Source of the DNA: Hippasteria phrygiana
Taxonomy: Eukaryota > Echinodermata > Asteroidea > Valvatida > Goniasteridae
Assembly: GCA_037893225.1 (NCBI GenBank)
Contig: JAZGUH010000401.1
Coordinates: forward strand, 496,001 to 560,000
Length of the DNA stretch: 64,000 nucleotides
Direction: 5' to 3'
Under the pieces are notes generated by a model. The model was not told the origin of the DNA, ran no database searches, and worked only from the letters and a program-made list of their open reading frames with translations. The first letter of the stretch is position 1. The number at the start of each line of letters is the position of its first letter. The translations under genes and the position numbers were made by a program. Positions 23,384-38,561 of the stretch are shown here, piece by piece.

Positions 23384-26300
23384 CGCGCGAACAGAACAAA
23401 AACAAAGGCTTTCCTGCTGTAGCGGAAACGCCAAAAAATGTGCGTCTGTTGTAAACATACGCATGGCTTTTCCTTTTTTTCTTTTTTATTTAACATAAAG
23501 TATCAGAAGGTCTATGTCTTTGCTAAGTTTAAGATCTGAGATTATTTTATGATTAACATTTCGTACTCCAAACTTGACCTTTAAGTTCATGTTACATGCC
23601 ACACGAAGACGTCATTATGACGTCACTCTTCGCGGCACGACTTTGCATCAGGGTCTATACCTATGCTAACTCTGACTAAGATTCGATGTTGTTTGATGAC
23701 AAAAGTGCCGATCAGAAAATCTATGCACAAAGTCTATGGGATTTGGGATAGAACTAAAATAAGAAGCAGAAAAAAAATAGATATAGGGCCTTCAAAAATG
23801 CAAATTTAAGATGACGTCACGTGACATGTGATGACGTCATCATGACGTCATGATTCAGCACCCATCTCGAGTAGATAGTCAATGCATATGCCAAGTTTGA
23901 AGTTCATGGCATTTGAAGAAGTGCAAAATTTTAAGAGTACAATGAAATTTGAAACATTTACAAATTCATAAAAAATCAGCCGATGACGTCATCATGACGT
24001 CACCTCGGATTTTACATGCTATTAGCACCATCTACCTACCCACTAATTTTTATGACGATCGGACGTACCCTTATGTGTGTTTCAGAAATGCACATTTTTG
24101 ATGACGTCATGATGACGTCACACATTTTTCAAATGTATGTGAAAGAATATAGGAGCTAACAAAGCTATTACAAAAAGAATTTTGAATTTAGCATGTTCTG
24201 TTGGTGAGATATGGCTTTAAGAAACTTTGAAGTTCAAAAACTTTAATATTACTGTAAAATCGTATGATGACGTGATCATGACGTCACCTTAATTTTCATC
24301 TATAACACGAGCTACCATACCAACATACCAGGTTTGAAGGCAATCGGACCTACCGTTCTCTAGATATAGGCCCTTGAAAAATGCACATTTAAGATGACGT
24401 CACATGACACGTGATGACGTCATCATGACGTCACGTTTCGGCTTACATTTTCAGCTGAGGGTCTATGTTTGTGTTAAGTCTGATTAGGATCCGAGGTTGT
24501 TTAGTGACCAAAGTGCCACTTACAAAATTCGTGTACAAAGTCTATGGGATTTGGGATAGAACTAAAAAATTCACAGAAAATCAGCCGATGACGTCATCAT
24601 GACGTCACCTCGGATTTTACATGCTAGTAGCACTATCTACCTACCCACTAATTTTTATGACGATCGGACGTACCCTTATGTGTGTTTCAGAAATGCACAT
24701 TTTTGATGACGTCATGATGACGTCACACATTTTTCAAATGTATGTGAAAGAATATAGGAGCTAACAAAGCTATTACAAAAAGAATTTTGAATTTAGCATG
24801 TTCTGTTGGTGAGATATGGCTTTAAGAAACTTTGAAGTTCAAAAACTTTAATATTACTGTAAAATCGTATGATGACGTGATCATGACGTCACCTTAATTT
24901 TCATCTATAACACGAGCTACCATACCAACATACCAGGTTTGAAGGCAATCGGACCTACCGTTCTCTAGATATAGGCCCTAGAAAAATGCACATTTAAGAT
25001 GACGTCACATGACACGTGATGACGTCATCATGACGTCACGTTTCGGCTTACATTTTCAGCTGAGGGTCTATGTTTGTGTTAAGTCTGATTAAGATCCGAG
25101 GTTGTTTAGTGACCAAAGTGCCACTTACAAAATTCGTGTACAAACTCTATGGGATTTGGGATAGAACTAAAAAATTCACAGAAAATCAGCCGATGACGTC
25201 ATCATGACGTCACCTCGGATTTTACATGCTAGTAGCACTATCTACCTACCCACCAATTTTTATGACGATCGGACGTACCCTTATGTGTGTTTCAGAAATG
25301 CACATTTTTGATGACGTCATGATGACGTCACACATTTTTCAAATGTATGTGAAAGAATATAGGAGCTAACAAAGCTATTACAAAAAGAATTTTGAATTTA
25401 GCATGTTCTGTTGGTGAGATATGGCTTTAAGAAACTTTGAAGTTGAAAAACTTTAATATTACTGTAAAATGGTATGATGACGTCATCATGACGTCACCTT
25501 AATTTTCATCTATAACACGAGCTCCCATAACATACCAGGTTTGAAGGCAATCGGACCTACCGTTCTCTAGATATAGGCCCTTGAAAAATGCACATTTAAG
25601 ATGACGTCACATGACACGTGATGACGTCATCATGACGTCACGTTTCGGCTTACATTTTCAGCTGAGGGTCTATGTTTGTGTTAAGTCTGATTAAGATCCG
25701 AGGTTGTTTAGTGACCAAAGTGCCACTTACAAAATTCGTGTACAAAGTCTATGGGATTTGGGATAGAACTAAAAAATTCACAGAAAATCAGCCGATGACG
25801 TCATCATGACGTCACCTCGGATTTTACATGCTAGTAGCACTATCTACCTACCCACCAATTTTTATGACGATCGGACGTACCCTTATGTGTGTTTCAGAAA
25901 TGCACATTTTTGATGACGTCATGATGACGTCACACATTTTTCAAATGTATGTGAAAGAATATAGGAGCTAACAAAGCTATTACAAAAAGAATTTTGAATT
26001 TAGCATGTTCTGTTGGTGAGATATGGCTTTAAGAAACTTTGAAGTTGAAAAACTTTAATATTACTGTAAAATCGTATGATGACGTCATCATGACGTCACC
26101 TTAATTTTCATCTATAACACGAGCTCCCATAACATACCAGGTTTGAAGGCAATCGGACCTACCGTTCTCTAGATATAGGCCCTTGAAAAATGCACATTTA
26201 AGATGACGTCACATGACACGTGATGACGTCATCATGACGTCACGTTTCGGCTTACATTTTCAGCTGAGGGTCTATGTTTGTGTTAAGTCTGATTAAGATC

Positions 26301-26977
26301 CGAGGTTGTTTAGTGACCAAAGTGCCACTTACAAAATTCGTGTACAAAGTCTATGGGATTTGGGATAGAACTAAAAAATTCACAGAAAATCAGCCGATGA
26401 CGTCATCATGACGTCACCTCGGATTTTACATGCTAGTAGCACTATCTACCTACCCACTAATTTTTATGACGATCGGACGTACCCTTATGTGTGTTTCAGA
26501 AATGCACATTTTTGATGACGTCATGATGACGTCACACATTTTTCAAATGTATGTGAAAGAATATAGGAGCTAACAAAGCTATTACAAAAAGAATTTTGAA
26601 TTTAGCATGTTCTGTTGATGAGATATGGCTTTAAGAAACTTTGAATTTCAAAAACTTAAAAATTACTATAAAATCGTATCATGACGTCATCTTGACGTCA
26701 CCTCAAATTTCATCTATAACACGAGCTAGCCTACCAACATATCAGGTTTGAAGGAAATCGGACCTACCGTTCTCTAGATATGGGCCCTTGAAAAACGCAC
26801 CTTTAAGATGACGTCACGTGACACGTGATGACGTCATCATGACGTCACTCTTCGACATACTATTTCAGCTTAGGGTCTATGTTTGAGGTAAGTTTGGTTA
26901 AGATCTGAAGTTTTTTAAGACCTAAAGTGCCGCGCAGAAAATTCGTGTACAAAGTCTATGGGATTTTGGTCAGAACT

Positions 26978-27028
26978 AAAAGAAGAAGAAGAAGAAGAAG
27001 AAGAAGAAGAAGAAGAAAAAAAAAAAAA
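26978..27028 (+). repeat. (GAA)n plus poly-A tract
   Basis: About 12 GAA repeats then A-run immediately before CTAGAGGTC. The equivalent position in unit 3 has only two GAA repeats. Confidence 0.95.
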
Positions 27029-27643
27029 CTAGAGGTCTATGTTTTTAAGAACATAGGGCTTTTCCATATGTTTTTATGATGTCACTTCGAATTTTGTAAA
27101 CTAGTGACAAATCTACCTAACCACCAAGTTTCGTGACGATTAGACATGGTCTATCCATATGTCTTTCAAGAAATCATGCCTTTAATGACGTCATTATGAC
27201 TTCAGTAATTTTTCGCATTTATATGAAAGAATGTACGAGCTAACAAAGCTATTACAAAAGGAATTTTGAATTGAACATGTTCTGTTAATGAGATGTGGTT
27301 TTAAGAATCTTTAACGTAAAAATTTTGAAATTACCATAAAAATCAGATGATGACGTCATTATGACGTCACCTCAATTTTGATTTATAACATGTACTTGTT
27401 TAGCCAACATACCAGGTTTGAATGCAATTGGACTTACGGTTCTCTTGATATGGGCCCTTGAAAAATGAGCCTTTAAGATGACATCACGTAACACATAATG
27501 ACGTCATCGTGACATCACTCTTCGGCACACAATTTCAGATTAGGGTCTATGTTTGGGTTAAGTTTGCTTAAGATCTGATGTTGTTTAGTGACCAAAGTGC
27601 CGCAGACAAAATTCGTGTTTAAGAAGAAACCAAAATAGTGGGT

Positions 27644-28040
27644 ATTGTGTAGTTTAGGATTTCTGTATTAATTGTGTTCATGTTAGCTTCTGGAGTATTT
27701 GATTATTCCAAAAGCCTTTTTTTGTTACTAAAGTAGACTTCTCTGAATCCCAATGACACGTGCTTTTGTGATTTGGAAAGGTTTTTTAAGGCGGAAAATA
27801 CGATTTTCTTACGTTGTGTCACGTTTTGGCTCGGTCAACTACTCTCCCACCAGCTATATATCCGTGTAAAGCTGGGTATTGCGCAATCACGTATTTTGTT
27901 ACCTCTTAGCTAACGATTTCACTCCAAAAAACCCCTGCAGATGTTCTTCGACGTGGCCCTTTGTTCTGAATGTGGCAAAACGAACAATTTTCAAGTAGAT
28001 TGTGTTCATGCCTGGGCGAAAGTGTACTAAACTACACAAT
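27644..28040. mobile_element. 397-bp inverted-repeat element, copy 5
   Basis: Second-sublineage copy with intact 14-bp ends. Its downstream region has ACTCCGAACTTG, shared with copies 8, 9 and 10, where others have ACTCCAAACTTG. Confidence 0.5.
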
Positions 28041-30426
28041 CGCGCGAACAGAACAAAAACAAAGGCTTTCCTGCTGTAGCGGAAACGCCAAAAAATGTGC
28101 GTCTGTTGTAAACATACGCATGGCTTTTCCTTTTTTTCTTTTTTATTTAACATAAAGTATCAGAAGGTCTATGTCTTTGCTAAGTTTAAGATCTGAGATT
28201 ATTTTATGATTAACATTTCGTACTCCGAACTTGACCTTTAAGTTCATGTTACATGCCACACGAAGACGTCATTATGACGTCACTCTTCGCGGCACGACTT
28301 TGCATCAGGGTCTATACCTATGCTAACTCTGACTAAGATTCGATGTTGTTTGATGACAAAAGTGCCGATCAGAAAATCTATGCACAAAGTCTATGGGATT
28401 TGGGATAGAACTAAAATAAGAAGCAGAAAAAAAATAGATATAGGGCCTTCAAAAATGCAAATTTAAGATGACGTCACGTGACATGTGATGACGTCATCAT
28501 GACGTCATGATTCGGCACCCATCTCGAGTAGATAGTCAATGCATATGCCAAGTTTGAAGTTCATGGCATTTGAAGAAGTGCAACATTTTAAGAGTACAAT
28601 GAAATTTGAAACATTTACAAATTCATAAAAAATCAGTCGATGACGTCATCATGACGTCACTTCGGATTTTGCATGCTAGTGGCACTATCTACCTACCCAC
28701 CAATTTTTATGACGATCGGACGTACCCTTATGTGTGTTTCAGAAATGCACATTTTTGATGACGTCATGATGACGTCACACATTTTTCAAATGTATGTGAA
28801 AGAATATAGGAGCTAACAAAGCTATTACAAAAATAATTTTGAATTTAGCATGTTCTGTTGGTGAGATATGACTTTAAGAAACTTTGAAGTTGAAAAACTT
28901 TAATATTACTGTAAAATCGTATGATGACGTCATCATGACGTCACCTTAATTTTCATCTATAACACGAGCTACCATACCAACATACCAGGTTTGAAGGCAA
29001 TCGGACCTACCGTTCTCTAGATATAGGCTCTTGAAAAATGCACATTTAAGATGATGTCACATGACACGTGATGACGTCATCATGACGTCACGTTTCGGCT
29101 TACATTTTCAGCTTAGGGTCTATGTTTGTGTTAAGTCTGATTAAGATCCGAGGTTGTTTAGTGACCAAAGTGCCACTTACAAAATTCGTGTACAAAGTCT
29201 ATGGGATTTGGGATAGAACTAAAAAATTCACAGAAAATCAGCCGATGACGTCATCATGACGTCACCTCGGATTTTACATGCTAGTAGCACTATCTACCTA
29301 CCCACTAATTTTTATGACGATCGGACGTACCCTTATGTGTGTTTCAGAAATGCACATTTTTGATGACGTCATGATGACGTCACACATTTTTCAAATGTAT
29401 GTGAAAGAATATAGGAGCTAACAAAGCTATTACAAAAAGAATTTTGAATTTAGCATGTTCTGTTGGTGAGATATGGCTTTAAGAAACTTTGAAGTTGAAA
29501 AACTTTAATATTACTGTAAAATCGTATGATGACGTGATCATGACGTCACCTTAATTTTCATCTATAACACGAGCTACCATACCAACATACCAGGTTTGAA
29601 GGCAATCGGACCTACCGTTCTCTAGATATAGGCCCTAGAAAAATGCACATTTAAGATGACGTCACATGACACGTGATGACGTCATCATGACGTCACGTTT
29701 CGGCTTACATTTTCAGCTGAGGGTCTATGTTTGTGTTAAGTCTGATTAAGATCCGAGGTTGTTTAGTGACCAAAGTGCCACTTACAAAATTCGTGTACAA
29801 AGTCTATGGGATTTGGGATAGAACTAAAAAATTCACAGAAAATCAGCCGATGACGTCATCATGACGTCACCTCGGATTTTACATGTTAGTAGCACTATCT
29901 ACCTACCCACTAATTTTTATGACGATCGGACGTACCCTTATGTGTGTTTCAGAAATGCACATTTTTGATGACGTCATGATGACGTCAGTAATTTTTCGCA
30001 TTTATATAAAAGAATGTACGAGCTAACAAAGCTATTACAAAAGGAATTTTGAATTGAACATGTTCTGTTGATGAGATGTGGTTTTAAGAATCTTTAACGT
30101 TAAAATTTTGAAATTACCATACAAATCAGATGATGACGTCATTATGACGTCACCTCAATTTTGATTTATAACATGTACTTGTTTAGCCAACATACCAGGT
30201 TTGAATGCAATTGGACTTACGGTTCTCTTGATATGGGCCCTTGAAAAATGAGCCTTTAAGATGACATCACGTAACACATAATGACGTCATCGTGACATCA
30301 CTCTTCGGCACACAATTTCAGATTAGGGTCTATGTTTGGGTTAAGTTTGCTTAAGATCTGATGTTGTTTAGTGACCAAAGTGCCGCAGACAAAATTCGTG
30401 TTTAAGAAGAAACCAAAATAGTGGGT

Positions 30427-30823
30427 ATTGTGTAGTTTAGGATTTCTGTATTAATTGTGTTCATGTTAGCTTCTGGAGTATTTGATTATTCCAAAAGCCT
30501 TTTTTTGTTACTAAAGTAGACTTCTCTGAATCCCAATGACACGTGCTTTTGTGATTTGGAAAGGTTTTTTAAGGCGGAAAATACGATTTTCTTACGTTGT
30601 GTCACGTTTTGGCTCGGTCAACTACTCTCCCACCAGCTATATATCCGTGTAAAGCTGGGTATTGCGCAATCACGTATTTTGTTACCTCTTAGCTAACGAT
30701 TTCACTCCAAAAAACCCCTGCAGATGTTCTTCGACGTGGCCCTTTGTTCTGAATGTGGCAAAACGAACAATTTTCAAGTAGATTGTGTTCATGCCTGGGC
30801 GAAAGTGTACTAAACTACACAAT
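30427..30823. mobile_element. 397-bp inverted-repeat element, copy 6
   Basis: Second-sublineage copy, only 2,783 bp after copy 5 because the unit between them is fused by a deletion at about 29,985. Confidence 0.5.
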
Positions 30824-33818
30824 CGCGCGAACAGAACAAAAACAAAGGCTTTCCTGCTGTAGCGGAAACGCCAAAAAATGTGCGTCTGTTGTAAACATAC
30901 GCATGGCTTTTCCTTTTTTTCTTTTTTATTTAACATAAAGTATCAGAAGGTCTATGTCTTTGCTAAGTTTAAGATCTGAGATTATTTTATGATTAACATT
31001 TCGTACTCCAAACTTGACCTTTAAGTTCATGTTACATGCCACACGAAGACGTCATTATGACGTCACTCTTCGCGGCACGACTTTGCATCAGGGTCTATAC
31101 CTATGCTAACTCTGACTTAGATTCGATGTTGTTTGATGACAAAAGTGCCGATCAGAAAATCTATGCACAAAGTCTATGGGATTTGGGATAGAACTAAAAT
31201 AAGAAGCAGAAAAAAAATAGATATAGGGCCTTCAAAAATGCAAATTTAAGATGACGTCACGTGACATGTGATGACGTCATCATGACGTCATGATTCAGCA
31301 CCCATCTCGAGTAGATAGTCAATGCATATGCCAAGTTTGAAGTTCATGGCATTTGAAGAAGTGCAAAATTTTAAGAGTACAATGAAATTTGAAACATTTA
31401 CAAATTCATAAAAAATCAGCCGATGACGTCATCATGACGTCACTTCGGATTTTGCATGCTAGTGGCACTATCTACCTACCCACCAATTTTTATGACGATC
31501 GGACGTACCCTTATGTGTGTTTCAGAAATGCACATTTTTGATGACGTCATGATGACGTCACACATTTTTCAAATGTATGTGAAAGAATATAGGAGCTAAC
31601 AAAGCTATTACAAAAAGAATTTTGAATTTAGCATGTTCTGTTGGTGAGATATGGCTTTAAGAAACTTTGAAGTTGAAAAACTTTAATATTACTGTAAAAT
31701 CGTATGATGACGTCATCATGACGTCACCTTAATTTTCATCTATAACACGAGCTACCATACCAACATACCAGGTTTGAAGGCAATCGGACCTACCGTTCTC
31801 TAGATATAGGCTCTTGAAAAATGCACATTTAAGATGACGTCACATGACACGTGATGACGTCATCATGACGTCACGTTTCGGCTTACATTTTCAGCTGAGG
31901 GTCTATGTTTGTGTTAAGTCTGATTAAGATCCGAGGTTGTTTAGTGACCAAAGTGCCACTTACAAAATTCGTGTACAAAGTCTATGGGATTTGGGATAGA
32001 ACTAAAAAATTCACAGAAAATCAGCCGATGACGTCATCATGACGTCACCTCGGATTTTACATGCTATTAGCACTATCTATCTACCCACTAATTTTTATGA
32101 CGATCGGACGTACCCTTATGTGTGTTTCAGAAATGCACATTTTTGATGACGTCATGATGACGTCACACATTTTTCAAATGTATGTGAAAGAATATAGGAG
32201 CTAACAAAGCTATTACAAAAAGAATTTTGAATTTAGCATGTTCTGTTGGTGAGATATGGCTTTAAGAAACTTTGAAGTTCAAAAACTTTAATATTACTGT
32301 AAAATCGTATGATGACGTCATCATGACGTCACCTTAATTTTCATCTATAACACGAGCTACCATACCAACATACCAGGTTTGAAGGCAATCGGACCTACCG
32401 TTCTCTAGATGTAGGCCCTAGAAAAATGCACATTTAAGATGACGTCACATGACACGTGATGACGTCATCATGACGTCACGTTTCGGCTTACATTTTCAGC
32501 TGAGATCCAAGGTTTGTGTTAAGTCTGATTAAGATCCGAGGTTGTTTAGTGACCAAAGTGCCACTTACAAAATTCGTGTACAAAGTCTATGGGATTTGGG
32601 ATAGAACTAAAAAATTCACAGAAAATCAGCCGATGACGTCATCATGACGTCACCTCGGATTTTACATGCTAGTAGCACTATCTACCTACCCACCAATTTT
32701 TATGACGATCGGACGTACCCTTATGTGTGTTTCAGAAATGCACATTTTTGATGACGTCATGATGACGTCACACATTTTTCAAATGTATGTGAAAGAATAT
32801 AGGAGCTAACAAAGCTATTACAAAAAGAATTTTGAATTTAGCATGTTCTGTTGGTGAGATATGGCTTTAAGAAACTTTGAAGTTGAAAAACTTTAATATT
32901 ACTGTAAAATCGTATGATGACGTCATCATGACGTCACCTTAATTTTCATCTATAACACGAGCTACCATACCAACATACCAGGTTTGAAGGCAATCGGACC
33001 TACCGTTCTCTAGATATAGGCCCTAGAAAAATGCACATTTAAGATGACGTCACATGACACGTGATGACGTCATCATGACGTCACGTTTCGGCTTACATTT
33101 TCAGCTGAGGGTCTATGTTTGTGTTAAGTCTGAATAAGATCCGAGGTTGTTTAGTGACCAAAGTGCCACTTACAAAATTCGTGTACAAAGTCTATGGGAT
33201 TTGGGATAGAACTAAAAAATTCACAGAAAATCAGCCGATGACGTCATCATGACGTCACCTCGGATTTTACATGCTAGTAGCACTATCTACCTACCCACTA
33301 ATTTTTATGACGATCGGACCTACCCTTATGTGTGTTTCAGAAATGCACATTTTTGATGACGTCATGATGACGTCACACATTTTTCAAATGTATGTGAAAG
33401 AATATAGGAGCTAACAAAGCTATTACAAAAAGAATTTTGAATTTAGCATGTTCTGTTGATGAGATATGGCTTTAAGAAACTTTGAATTTCAAAAACTTAA
33501 AAATTACTATAAAATCGTATGATGACGTCATCATGACGTCACCTCAAATTTCATCTATAACACGAGCTAGCCTACCAACATATCAGGTTTGAAGGAAATC
33601 GGACCTACCGTTCTCTAGATATGGGCCCTTGAAAAACGCACCTTTAAGATGACGTCACGTGACACGTGATGACGTCATCATGACGTCACTCTTCGACATA
33701 CTATTTCAGCTTAGGGTCTATGTTTGAGGTAAGTTTGGTTAAGATCTGAAGTTTTTTAAGACCTAAAGTGCCGCGCAGAAAATTCGTGTACAAAGTCTAT
33801 GGGATTTTGGTCAGAACT

Positions 33819-33853
33819 AAAAGAAGAAGAAGAAGAAGAAGAAGAAGAAGAAA
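33819..33853 (+). repeat. (GAA)n tract
   Basis: About 10 GAA repeats running directly into ACTAGAGG without a poly-A segment, unlike the other joints. Confidence 0.95.
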
Positions 33854-34468
33854 CTAGAGGTCTATGTTTTTAAGAACATAGGGCTTTTCCATATGTTTTT
33901 ATGATGTCACTTCGAATTTTGTAAACTAGTGACAAATCTACCTAACCACCAAGTTTCGTGACGATTAGACATGGTCTATCCATATGTCTTTCAAGAAATC
34001 ATGCCTTTAATGACGTCATTATGACTTCAGTAATTTTTCGCATTTATATAAAAGAATGTACGAGCTAACAAAGCTATTACAAAAGGAATTTTGAATTGAA
34101 CATGTTCTGTTGATGAGATGTGGTTTTAAGAATCTTTAACGTTAAAATTTTGAAATTACCATAAAAATCAGATGATGACGTCATTATGACGTCACCTCAA
34201 TTTTGATTTATAACATGTACTTGTTTAGCCAACATACCAGGTTTGAATGCAATTGGACTTACGGTTCTCTTGATATGGGCCCTTGAAAAATGAGCCTTTA
34301 AGATGACATCACGTAACACATAATGACGTCATCATGACATCACTCTTCGGCACACAATTTCAGATTAGGGTCTATGTTTGGGTTAAGTTTGCTTAAGATC
34401 TGATGTTGTTTAGTGACCAAAGTGCCGCAGACAAAATTCGTGTTTAAGAAGAAACCAAAATAGTGGGT

Positions 34469-34865
34469 ATTGTGTAGTTTAGGATTTCTGTATTAATTGT
34501 GTTCATGTTAGCTTCTGGAGTATTTGATTATTCCAAAAGCCTTTTTTTGTTACTAAAGTAGACTTCTCTGAATCCCAATGACACGTGCTTTTGTGATTTG
34601 GAAAGGTTTTTTAAGGCGGAAAATACGATTTTCTTACGTTGTGTCACGTTTTGGCTCGGTCAACTACTCTCCCACCAGCTATATATCCGTGTAAAGCTGG
34701 GTATTGCGCAATCACGTATTTTGTTACCTCTTAGCTAACGATTTCACTCCAAAAAACCCCTGCAGATGTTCTTCGACGTGGCCCTTTGTTCTGAATGTGG
34801 CAAAACGAACAATTTTCAAGTAGATTGTGTTCATGCCTGGGCGAAAGTGTACTAAACTACACAAT
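34469..34865. mobile_element. 397-bp inverted-repeat element, copy 7
   Basis: Second-sublineage copy with intact ends. The preceding box reads GACGTCATCATGACATC where the other copies have CATCGTG. Confidence 0.5.
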
Positions 34866-37800
34866 CGCGCGAACAGAACAAAAACAAAGGCTTTCCTGCT
34901 GTAGCGGAAACGCCAAAAAATGTGCGTCTGTTGTAAACATACGCATGGCTTTTCCTTTTTTTCTTTTTTATTTAACATAAAGTATCAGAAGGTCTATGTC
35001 TTTGCTAAGTTTAAGATCTGAGATTATTTTATGATTAACATTTCGTACTCCAAACTTGACCTTTAAGTTCATGTTACATGCCACACGAAGACGTCATTAT
35101 GACGTCACTCTTCGCGGCACGACTTTGCATCAGGGTCTATACCTATGCTAACTCTGACTAAGATTCGATGTTGTTTGATGACAAAAGTGCCGATCAGAAA
35201 ATCTATGCACAAAGTCTATGGGATTTGGGATAGAACTAAAATAAGAAGCAGAAAAAAAATAGATATAGGGCCTTCAAAAATGCAAATTTAAGATGACGTC
35301 ACGTGACATGTGATGACGTCATCATGACGTCATGATTCGGCACCCATCTCGAGTAGATAGTCAATGCATATGCCAAGTTTGAAGTTCATGGCATTTGAAG
35401 AAGTGCACAATTTTAAGAGTACAATGAAATTTGAAACATTTACAAATTCATAAAAAATCAGCCGATGACGTCATCATGACGTTTAGTGACCAAAGTGCCA
35501 CTTACAAAATTCGTGTACAAAGTCTATGGGATTTGGGATAGAACTAAAAAATTCACAGAAAATCAGCCGATGACGTCATCATGACGTCACCTCGGATTTT
35601 ACATGCTATTAGCACTATCTACCTACCCACTAATTTTTATGACGATCGGACGTACCCTTATGTGTGTTTCAGAAATGCACATTTTTGATGACGTCATGAT
35701 GACGTCACACATTTTTCAAATGTATGTGAAAGAATATAGGAGCTAACAAAGCTATTACAAAAAGAATTTTGAATTTAGCATGTTCTGTTGGTGAGATATG
35801 GCTTTAAGAAACTTTGAAGTTCAAAAACTTTAATATTACTGTAAAATCGTATGATGACGTGATCATGACGTCACCTTAATTTTCATCTATAACACGAGCT
35901 ACCATACCAACATACCAGGTTTGAAGGCAATCGGACCTACCGTTCTCTAGATATAGGCCCTAGAAAAATGCACATTTAAGATGACGTCACATGACACGTG
36001 ATGACGTCATCATGACGTCACGTTTCGGCTTACATTTTCAGCTGAGGGTCTATGTTTGTGTTAAGTCTGATTAAGATCCGAGGTTGTTTAGTGACCAAAG
36101 TGCCACTTACAAAATTCGTGTACAAAGTCTATGGGATTTGGGATAGAACTAAAAAATTCACAGAAAATCAGCCGATGACGTCATCATGACGTCACCTCGG
36201 ATTTTACATGCTAGTAGCACTATCTACCTACCCACTAATTTGTATGACGATCGGACGTACCCTTATGTGTGTTTCAGAAATGCACATTTTTGATGACGTC
36301 ATGATGACGTCACACATTTTTCAAATGTATGTGAAAGAATATAGGAGCTAACAAAGCTATTACAAAAAGAATTTTGAATTTAGCATGTTCTGTTGGTGAG
36401 ATATGGCTTTAAGAAACTTTGAAGTTGAAAAACTTTAATATTACTGTAAAATCGTATGATGACGTCATCATGACGTCACCTTAATTTTCATCTATAACAC
36501 GAGCTCCCATAACATACCAGGTTTGAAGGCAATCGGACCTACCGTTCTCTAGATATAGGCCCTTGAAAAATGCACATTTAAGATGACGTCACATGACACG
36601 TGATGACGTCATCATGACGTCACGTTTCGGCTTACATTTTCAGCTGAGGGTCTATGTTTGTGTTAAGTCTGAATAAGATCCGAGGTTGTTTAGTGACCAA
36701 AGTGCCACTTACAAAATTCGTGTACAAAGTCTATGGGATTTGGGATAGAACTAAAAAATTCACAGAAAATCAGCCGATGACGTCATCATGACGTCACCTC
36801 GGATTTTACATGCTAGTAGCACTATCTACCTACCCACTAATTTTTATGACGATCGGACGTACCCTTATGTGTGTTTCAGAAATGCACATTTTTGATGACG
36901 TCATGATGACGTCACACATTTTTCAAATGTATGTGAAAGAATATAGGAGCTAACAAAGCTATTACAAAAAGAATTTTGAATTTAGCATGTTCTGTTGGTG
37001 AGATATGGCTTTAAGAAACTTTGAAGTTGAAAAACTTTAATATTACTGTAAAATCGTATGATGACGTCATCATGACGTCACCTTAATTTTCATCTATAAC
37101 ACGAGCTCCCATAACATACCAGGTTTGAAGGCAATCGGACCTACCGTTCTCTAGATATAGGCCCTTGAAAAATGCACATTTAAGATGACGTCACATGACA
37201 CGTGATGACGTCATCATGACGTCACGTTTCGGCTTACATTTTCAGCTGAGGGTCTATGTTTGTGTTAAGTCTGAATAAGATCCGAGGTTGTTTAGTGACC
37301 AAAGTGCCACTTACAAAATTCGTGTACAAAGTCTATGGGATTTGGGATAGAACTAAAAAATTCACAGAAAATCAGCCGATGACGTCATCATGACGTCACC
37401 TCGGATTTTACATGCTAGTAGCACTATCTACCTACCCACTAATTTTTATGACGATCGGACGTACCCTTATGTGTGTTTCAGAAATGCACATTTTTGATGA
37501 CGTCATGATGACGTCACACATTTTTCAAATGTATGTGAAAGAATATAGGAGCTAACAAAGCTATTACAAAAAGAATTTTGAATTTAGCATGTTCTGTTGG
37601 TGAGATATGGCTTTAAGAAACTTTGAAGTTGAAAAACTTTAATATTACTGTAAAATCGTATGATGACGTCATCATGACGTCACCTTAATTTTCATCTATA
37701 ACACGAGCTCCCATAACATACCAGGTTTGAAGGCAATCGGACCTACCGTTCTCTAGATATAGGCCCTTGAAAAATGCACATTTAAGATGACGTCACATGA

Positions 37801-38561
37801 CACGTGATGACGTCATCATGACGTCACGTTTCGGCTTACATTTTCAGCTGAGGGTCTATGTTTGTGTTAAGTCTGAATAAGATCCGAGGTTGTTTAGTGA
37901 CCAAAGTGCCACTTACAAAATTCGTGTACAAAGTCTATGGGATTTGGGATAGAACTAAAACATTCACAGAAAATCAGCCGATGACGTCATCATGACGTCA
38001 CCTCGGATTTTACATGCTAGTAGCACTATCTACCTACCCACTAATTTTTATGACGATCGGACGTACCCTTATGTGTGTTTCAGAAATGCACATTTTTGAT
38101 GACGTCATGATGACGTCACACATTTTTCAAATGTATGTGAAAGAATATAGGAGCTAACAAAGCTATTACAAAAAGAATTTTGAATTTAGCATGTTCTGTT
38201 GATGAGATATGGCTTTAAGAAACTTTGAATTTCAAAAACTTAAAAATTACTATAAAATCGTATGATGACGTCATCATGACGTCACCTCAAATTTCATCTA
38301 TAACACGAGCTAGCCTACCAACATATCAGGTTTGAAGGAAATCGGACCTACCGTTCTCTAGATATGGGCCCTTGAAAAACGCACCTTTAAGATGACGTCA
38401 CGTGACACGTGATGACGTCATCATGACGTCACTCTTCGACATACTATTTCAGCTTAGGGTCTATGTTTGAGGTAAGTTTGGTTAAGATCTGAAGTTTTTT
38501 AAGACCTAAAGTGCCGCGCAGAAAATTCGTGTACAAAGTCTATGGGATTTTGGTCAGAACT

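Larger units (their letters stand above)
22372..27028 (+). repeat. Family III higher-order unit 4 (4,657 bp, five subunits)
   Basis: TCGGATTTT marks at 24,008, 24,611, 25,216, 25,817 and 26,419, so one subunit more than unit 1. Ends in a long GAA tract. Confidence 0.92.
27029..33853 (+). repeat. Family III fused double unit 5/6 (6,825 bp)
   Basis: Two units joined without a purine-tract joint. Three subunit marks (28,663, 29,271, 29,873), then at 29,981-29,987 a B-type box GATGACGTCATGATGACGTCA runs straight into GTAATTTTTCGCATTTATAT, which normally follows a degenerate box in the unit head. A second element copy and four subunits follow (31,445, 32,049, 32,654, 33,259). The breakpoint lies within a CRE box. 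Confidence 0.9.

Noticed and set aside
23242..23496. 84-codon minus-strand frame repeated seven times (also 27,899, 30,682, 34,724, 39,588, 43,740, 47,769)
   Set aside because: It is copied with the satellite unit. The same region in copies 1-3 is out of frame by a single T-run difference, a second overlapping plus-strand frame is equally kept, and no domain is visible. Nothing indicates selection on the protein.
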